Under the pieces are notes generated by a model. It saw only the letters and a program-made list of their open reading frames with translations, ran no database searches and had not been told where the DNA came from. DNA of 64,000 nt, taken from NCBI RefSeq assembly GCF_030463565.1, contig NC_134653.1, forward strand, positions 32,053,150 through 32,117,149. The letters are read 5' to 3'. Numbering within the stretch: the stretch's first letter is position 1; the number at the start of each line of letters is the position of its first letter. Made by a program: the position numbers and the translations under genes. The DNA is from Pelecanus crispus. Taxonomy: Eukaryota > Chordata > Aves > Pelecaniformes > Pelecanidae. Of the stretch, positions 57,533-64,000 are shown one piece after another.

Positions 57533-59855
57533 TTCACACTGTGAATTAAAACAACCTGTTTATAGAACCAGAAAACTGCAAGGATTGGGAGCCGGGTGTT
57601 CTTCCATTTTGCTTTTAAAACTGCCCATTTGTTTTAGAGTGTCCGTTACGATGTGTTTCTTTTCACTTGGACAAATACTACAGTGGCAATTAAGGAGGAA
57701 ACTCATAAAAACAAAACAAATATTAAATTGAAAAAAATCCAGTTGCAAACTCGCTTAAATACATTTTAGGTTGTCTATTAGACTGTACACATTTCCTCGC
57801 TTGAAATAAATAGATTTTGCACATTAGGTTTCAGACTGAGGGTGGGGGGGAAAAGAAGAAGCCTTGACTTGGCAATTTTTTGTCTTCAGTTTCTTAATGC
57901 TTCTAATTCCATCTATTTATTTGACAAAAAAACATATTTATACAGAATTTACATTATACAAAGCTTGACACAAGCTGTAAATGCCACCAGCTCCTTTGCT
58001 ATACTTAGTCCTTCTTCCTCCCCATCTCCTCGACATGATTTAGAGCTGGAATCTGTTTAAAAAGAACTCCAAATTACAATAGTCACTTTTAATAAATTAT
58101 TTACATGCTCTCGAAGTACAAAGAAATCAGCAAAAAAATTTCAACATGTTTCTACAAGAAACAGTGTTTGAAGAGAAGATTCTTGAGTTTGCCTATGTAC
58201 AGAAGATGCTTTTTTTTTTTTTTATACTTCAAAGTCCTTTTTTCCTTAAATTTTTATTTTATACAGAAATGCACTGAAATGATCCCTGAAAAAGGTCACA
58301 AAAACCGGAACTGAAACTACTGTATACTTTGTTGGAGTTTAAAAATGTTTCTTTTTTTTTTTCCTTGTAGAAATAAGCTGCTCTATACAATATAAATATC
58401 TGCAAGATGAGCCCCTTCCCCTCCCAGACCCCCGGCAGTCACAGACCACGTATGGACCAACCTGGAATTGCAAACAGAGGTGTGAACCGAACGGATAAAT
58501 GAAGGTGTTGGGCAGCGGCCGGTGGGATTTGCAAGCACAGAGCGTGCTTCCTAGAAACGCCAACTGCGGAGGCATCTGCACCCTGAACTCAAGCCAGCTT
58601 CATGTTGGGAAACTAAAGATTTAAGTTAGATTTCCAAAACTTTTGCACTATTCTCTTGGGTGATTTCACCTAGTGAGATACAATTTTGCAGGGAGCACAG
58701 TCAATGTCTCTCTCTTTTTTGTCTTAGGTTTCAGTTTAAGAGACAATAAACTGGGGACAGGCTTTTCAGCAAACCAAAACACCTTCACTAAGTCTCTCTG
58801 TAAAGCAGCACGTGCTGGGGAGGTTTCTTTTTAGTCCTTGCCACTATTTCCATGGGGTGCCGGGGTGCCTGTGCTGACCGTGGGAGGTGAATGCTGGGTC
58901 CAATCCAGGCTGGCGTGTTAAGCGCACACCTTCTGCCTTTCTCCTCTCATCTCTCCCCTTCCTAAGTACAAGCCAAAGTACCCGGGAGAGATTAGAAAGG
59001 CATCTCCATGGGGCTGCCTTCCAAAACCATGTCTGTGGCTGCAGGGCTCCCCTGCCCCGGTCAGACCCCGCCGGCTTGCAGGGACAGGGCAGCTACAGGC
59101 AACTGCGGCAGCTCATGGAAATCCTTAAACCAGGCTCAGAATCCTCACCATAAAATGCGCTGTTTTGGGGGACGGGGCAGCTCTGCAGCCCGAGACAGAA
59201 GCTGCACGGGGAGGACTCTGCGAACCAAGATTTATGGGGAAGAAAAAAGAAGCCTCAGGTTTGGCTTTGAGACCAGACTAACGTGATTTTTCAGAAGTGC
59301 TGCGGGTCCAACAGCTCCGTTTCCTCCTGGAGGGCTACTGGGAGCTCAGCTCTTCCAAAAACTCAGGTTATTTGTTTGGGGTCCTAAAAAGGGATGGGTT
59401 ACAGACAGTTTCAGAAGTACCCAAGTGATTTAGGTGCTCATGGTCTTCGGCACCCAAATCCCTTCGGTGCTCCTAAAACGCGGTGAAGGAACCCAACCTG
59501 TAGATCTCATTTTGTAAGACCATGACCTGCCTCCCCACCTCTCCTCAACAAAGATTAAGGCAAACTGCAGGGGCTAATCCCGTTCAGAGCACACAGATAC
59601 ACTGGGAAATACAAAACTGTCAGCAGGTACTTAGGGGCTGGGCCATTTGGGGTGTCTTCACCCCCACAAAACCACCATTAATGCACTGGTTTGATGGACC
59701 AGAGAGGAAGAAGGCCAAGGACATCGGCAGAACTGCCGCACACAGGGGCTTCAGTTCTGAGACACAGGAAACTTCTGTGCATTTCCAAAGATTTGAAAGT
59801 AAAAGGCCAAGCTGTAGAGGTGCCAACTGGAGCATCAACACAACAAGATGAACCT

Positions 59856-59861
<6 letters not shown>

Positions 59862-59886
<25 letters not shown>
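59862..59886. repeat. Poly-A run (25 A; poly-U in SETD1B mRNA)
   Basis: Uninterrupted 25 A on the plus strand within the SETD1B 3' UTR. Confidence 0.9.
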
Positions 59887-61924
59887 TTGAGCAGCTGGTT
59901 TAACTCCCAAATGCTCCTGCCATCGCTGCAGTTACAACCAACGTTCAATGACAGAAACTAGTTGTGCTTCTCATAATTTTAGGTTCTGGGTCACCATTAC
60001 CCAATTGCTGGAGAGATTTATAAAGGGGGTGGGAGGGGGAACAACAAAACAAAACAAAACCAGAGATGAGACTATGGACTGTCCAATCTCGGCGACAATT
60101 TCCTCACCCTCAGACAGAAATACAGGCGGTATTGAGGCAGCTTGTAGCAGTCTGTGTGTTCCTGTTCTTTCAGGCCTTTTGTCTGAAGAAGAAATTCAGA
60201 TGCAGAGGCCTAACCTACATTACAAGCTCCACTCCACAGCGTGGGCCTGACAATTCCACGTAACAGCTGAAAAAACTTCCAGGAAACTCTTTCGCAAGGT
60301 TGTAACCTCTGGTCGTGGAGCTGTGGTCATATAGCAATTATCGCCGATTTTAAAAGGCTACAAGAATACAGCCATGCAATTTGTTCTGTGGGGAGAAGAT
60401 GTTTAGTTATGCAGATAATCTTCCCATTTCATAATGACATTGCAACTTCCCCTTATAAGCCAATTAAAAAGGTTTTAGTACAACTAATCTCTACTTTTAA
60501 AGCAGGAGAAATTCAATGCAAGTTGAAAAACTGATCCTGTCTATACCTGAACGGTCGCGTAACATTTCCAGATCACATCCAAAGAAGTATTTCTTTGGTG
60601 TTTTGCCCCATTTTTAAATGGAACCTCTCGAAGAACTGCAACCTTCACCTCAGCACATCTACAAGGACAAAATATATCGAAAAATCATTTCAAAATATGC
60701 CTTCCAAATTTAAAGAAGCATTCATTTTCATGCTGTAGATGGGGGAGGACAGGATTGCTCCCGCAGCCTGCTGTCGGGGACACTTTTACCGTGTTCTTAC
60801 TGGAGGGATGGGACCACCCCAGGGCAAGTTACTGAGTAACAGAGGGAGGAGAGCGGCATGGCACAGCTCGCTCCTATCACAGAAGGCATCTCCCACATTC
60901 AAGGACAGAGCAAATACTCCACAAAAAATGCTGGAAGTGCAGGGAAATGCAGACAAAAAATGAGAAAAATTAATACGAGATGCACAACAGCCTGCTTCCC
61001 ATCTACAGGAAGAAAATCCTGTCATAAACGTGGGCCGTAGTGTATGCTTACAAGGAGGGTAAGATTTCTACAGCGCAAACACGGGCTGAATTGTCCACTT
61101 AATTTCAGCCTCAGCCTTTTTTGCATGCAAGACAAACCTATCTCCAAGAAACAGGCATCCCCAAAGGCCACACGCCGTGCCACAATGCTACAGCTACACA
61201 ACTGACTCGACTTCTTACTAGTGATTGTGGTATCCGAGTATTTTTCATGTACGGGTGCAGAGGTTTTGATCCCCCAATATACCAGCATGGCATATGAAAA
61301 TTAGAGACGAGCCCAAGGCGCTAAGTTGAGGTCTGCGGCTGACCTGACTCTTCCCCGGGGTGACTGGCTTAGGGGACTTGTTCAGGCTCATCCCTAATGA
61401 AAAGGCAGGACAGTTCAGCTATAGTCTCGTTGCGGACATATCTCCATACATACATGCACCCAAGCACACGCACACACCCATTCACACACCCTCAAGCCTC
61501 TGGCTTGCTCTGTAACATCAACCTTACATTTATTTACAGCTTACTCTGAGAAATCTGTGCAATTTCAGCCAATCAAGCTCCCAACAAACCCTACATGGCA
61601 TTTTCAGTCTCTGCTTCACATTTAAACGTTGAATGTCTTTTTCAACCAACAAAACTGATGAGAAAAAGGTAGCAGCATTTATGAAAAGGTGAAGGTTTAT
61701 AACAACAATTAAAAAAAAGGTACCATTATCCCATTACGGAGCATTAATGTAGGGACTTGAACAGAGAAGCTAGTGTTTGGATAGACCATGCCACAAAATG
61801 GTAGTCACCTTTTTGTGTGCGTGTTGGATCTGAAAAGGAAAGAGCACCTGAAACATGAACAGTCCTCGTAAGCATGTGCGCTTTTTGCTTTCATTCGTGA
61901 TCATGGCAGAAGTGCGAAACTTGC

Positions 61925-62030
61925 TTGGTTTTTTTTCTTCTCTTTTTTCCTCTCTTTTTTTTTTTTAGGTTTTTTTCCTTTTAAAATTTTTTTCTTCCTT
62001 TTTCCTTTTTTTTTTCCTCTTTTTTTGGCA
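61925..62030. repeat. Polypyrimidine tract (polypurine in SETD1B mRNA)
   Basis: Roughly 100 bp almost entirely of T with some C on the plus strand. It begins about 70 nt after the SETD1B stop and reads as an A/G-rich stretch in the mRNA. Confidence 0.85.
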
Positions 62031-62101
62031 AAGTGCAACCACACCTGGTTACCACAGTTTTGACATGGCCAAAGGTGCAAGTGTGACGAGAAACCTTGAG
62101 T

Positions 62102-64000
<1,899 letters not shown>

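Larger units (their letters stand above)
57461..62101 (-). other. SETD1B: SETD1B 3' UTR
   Basis: About 4.6 kb of mostly AT-rich sequence after the stop with no supported exon. Sense-strand AATAAA hexamers lie at 57916-57921, 57527-57532 and 57484-57489. The last two are the likely end, but alternatives further down cannot be excluded. Confidence 0.55.

Noticed and set aside
59862-59886. Poly-A run as the tail of a processed pseudogene or SINE
   Set aside because: No recognisable body upstream and no clear target-site duplication; more likely a simple homopolymer in the SETD1B UTR.

Overview
This window is vertebrate nuclear DNA, most likely from a bird. It holds five protein-coding genes in the order BCL7A, CFAP251 (WDR66), PSMD9, HPD, SETD1B. 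From memory this is the human 12q24.31 order read in reverse. I called the genes by joining splice-consistent exons and matching the products to remembered human proteins; no search was run. The bird call rests on compact genes (CFAP251 about 20 kb, HPD about 5.3 kb), very GC-rich CpG-island promoters, many poly-G/poly-C runs, and the absence of any recognisable mammalian Alu or L1 copy. Another sauropsid is possible.

Layout. About 1-20300 is BCL7A on the minus strand: six coding exons, 210 residues, complete, with a 3' UTR of roughly 1.8 kb or more at the left edge and a CpG island at about 19790-21120. About 22200-42440 is CFAP251 on the minus strand: 22 coding exons whose phases all agree, 1092 residues, with a ciliary X-box-like motif just upstream of the proposed start codon. 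About 42440-45730 is intergenic. About 45735-48750 is PSMD9 on the minus strand: six coding exons, 209 residues. About 48750-49730 is a GC-rich head-to-head spacer that contains an array of GC boxes. About 49765-55930 is HPD on the plus strand: 14 coding exons, 393 residues, with a TATA-box promoter and a clear polyadenylation signal. About 57200-64000 is the 3' end of SETD1B on the minus strand: the last three coding exons, carrying the SET and post-SET domains, and a long AT-rich 3' UTR. The rest of SETD1B lies beyond the right edge.

The genes do not form a functional pathway. BCL7A (BAF chromatin remodelling) and SETD1B (H3K4 methylation) are chromatin genes. CFAP251 is an axonemal radial-spoke-base protein, PSMD9 a proteasome base chaperone, and HPD a liver-type tyrosine-degradation enzyme. 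Their adjacency is conserved synteny.

I found no RNA gene, CRISPR array, virus-derived element or intact transposon, and no convincing undescribed system. The points worth a second look are regulatory or structural: a 39-nt alternating purine-pyrimidine hairpin in the BCL7A 3' UTR, a promoter minisatellite built of GC boxes beside PSMD9, the X-box at CFAP251, the unusual poly-C acceptor of HPD exon 9, and an HPD first exon whose only coding content is ATG.
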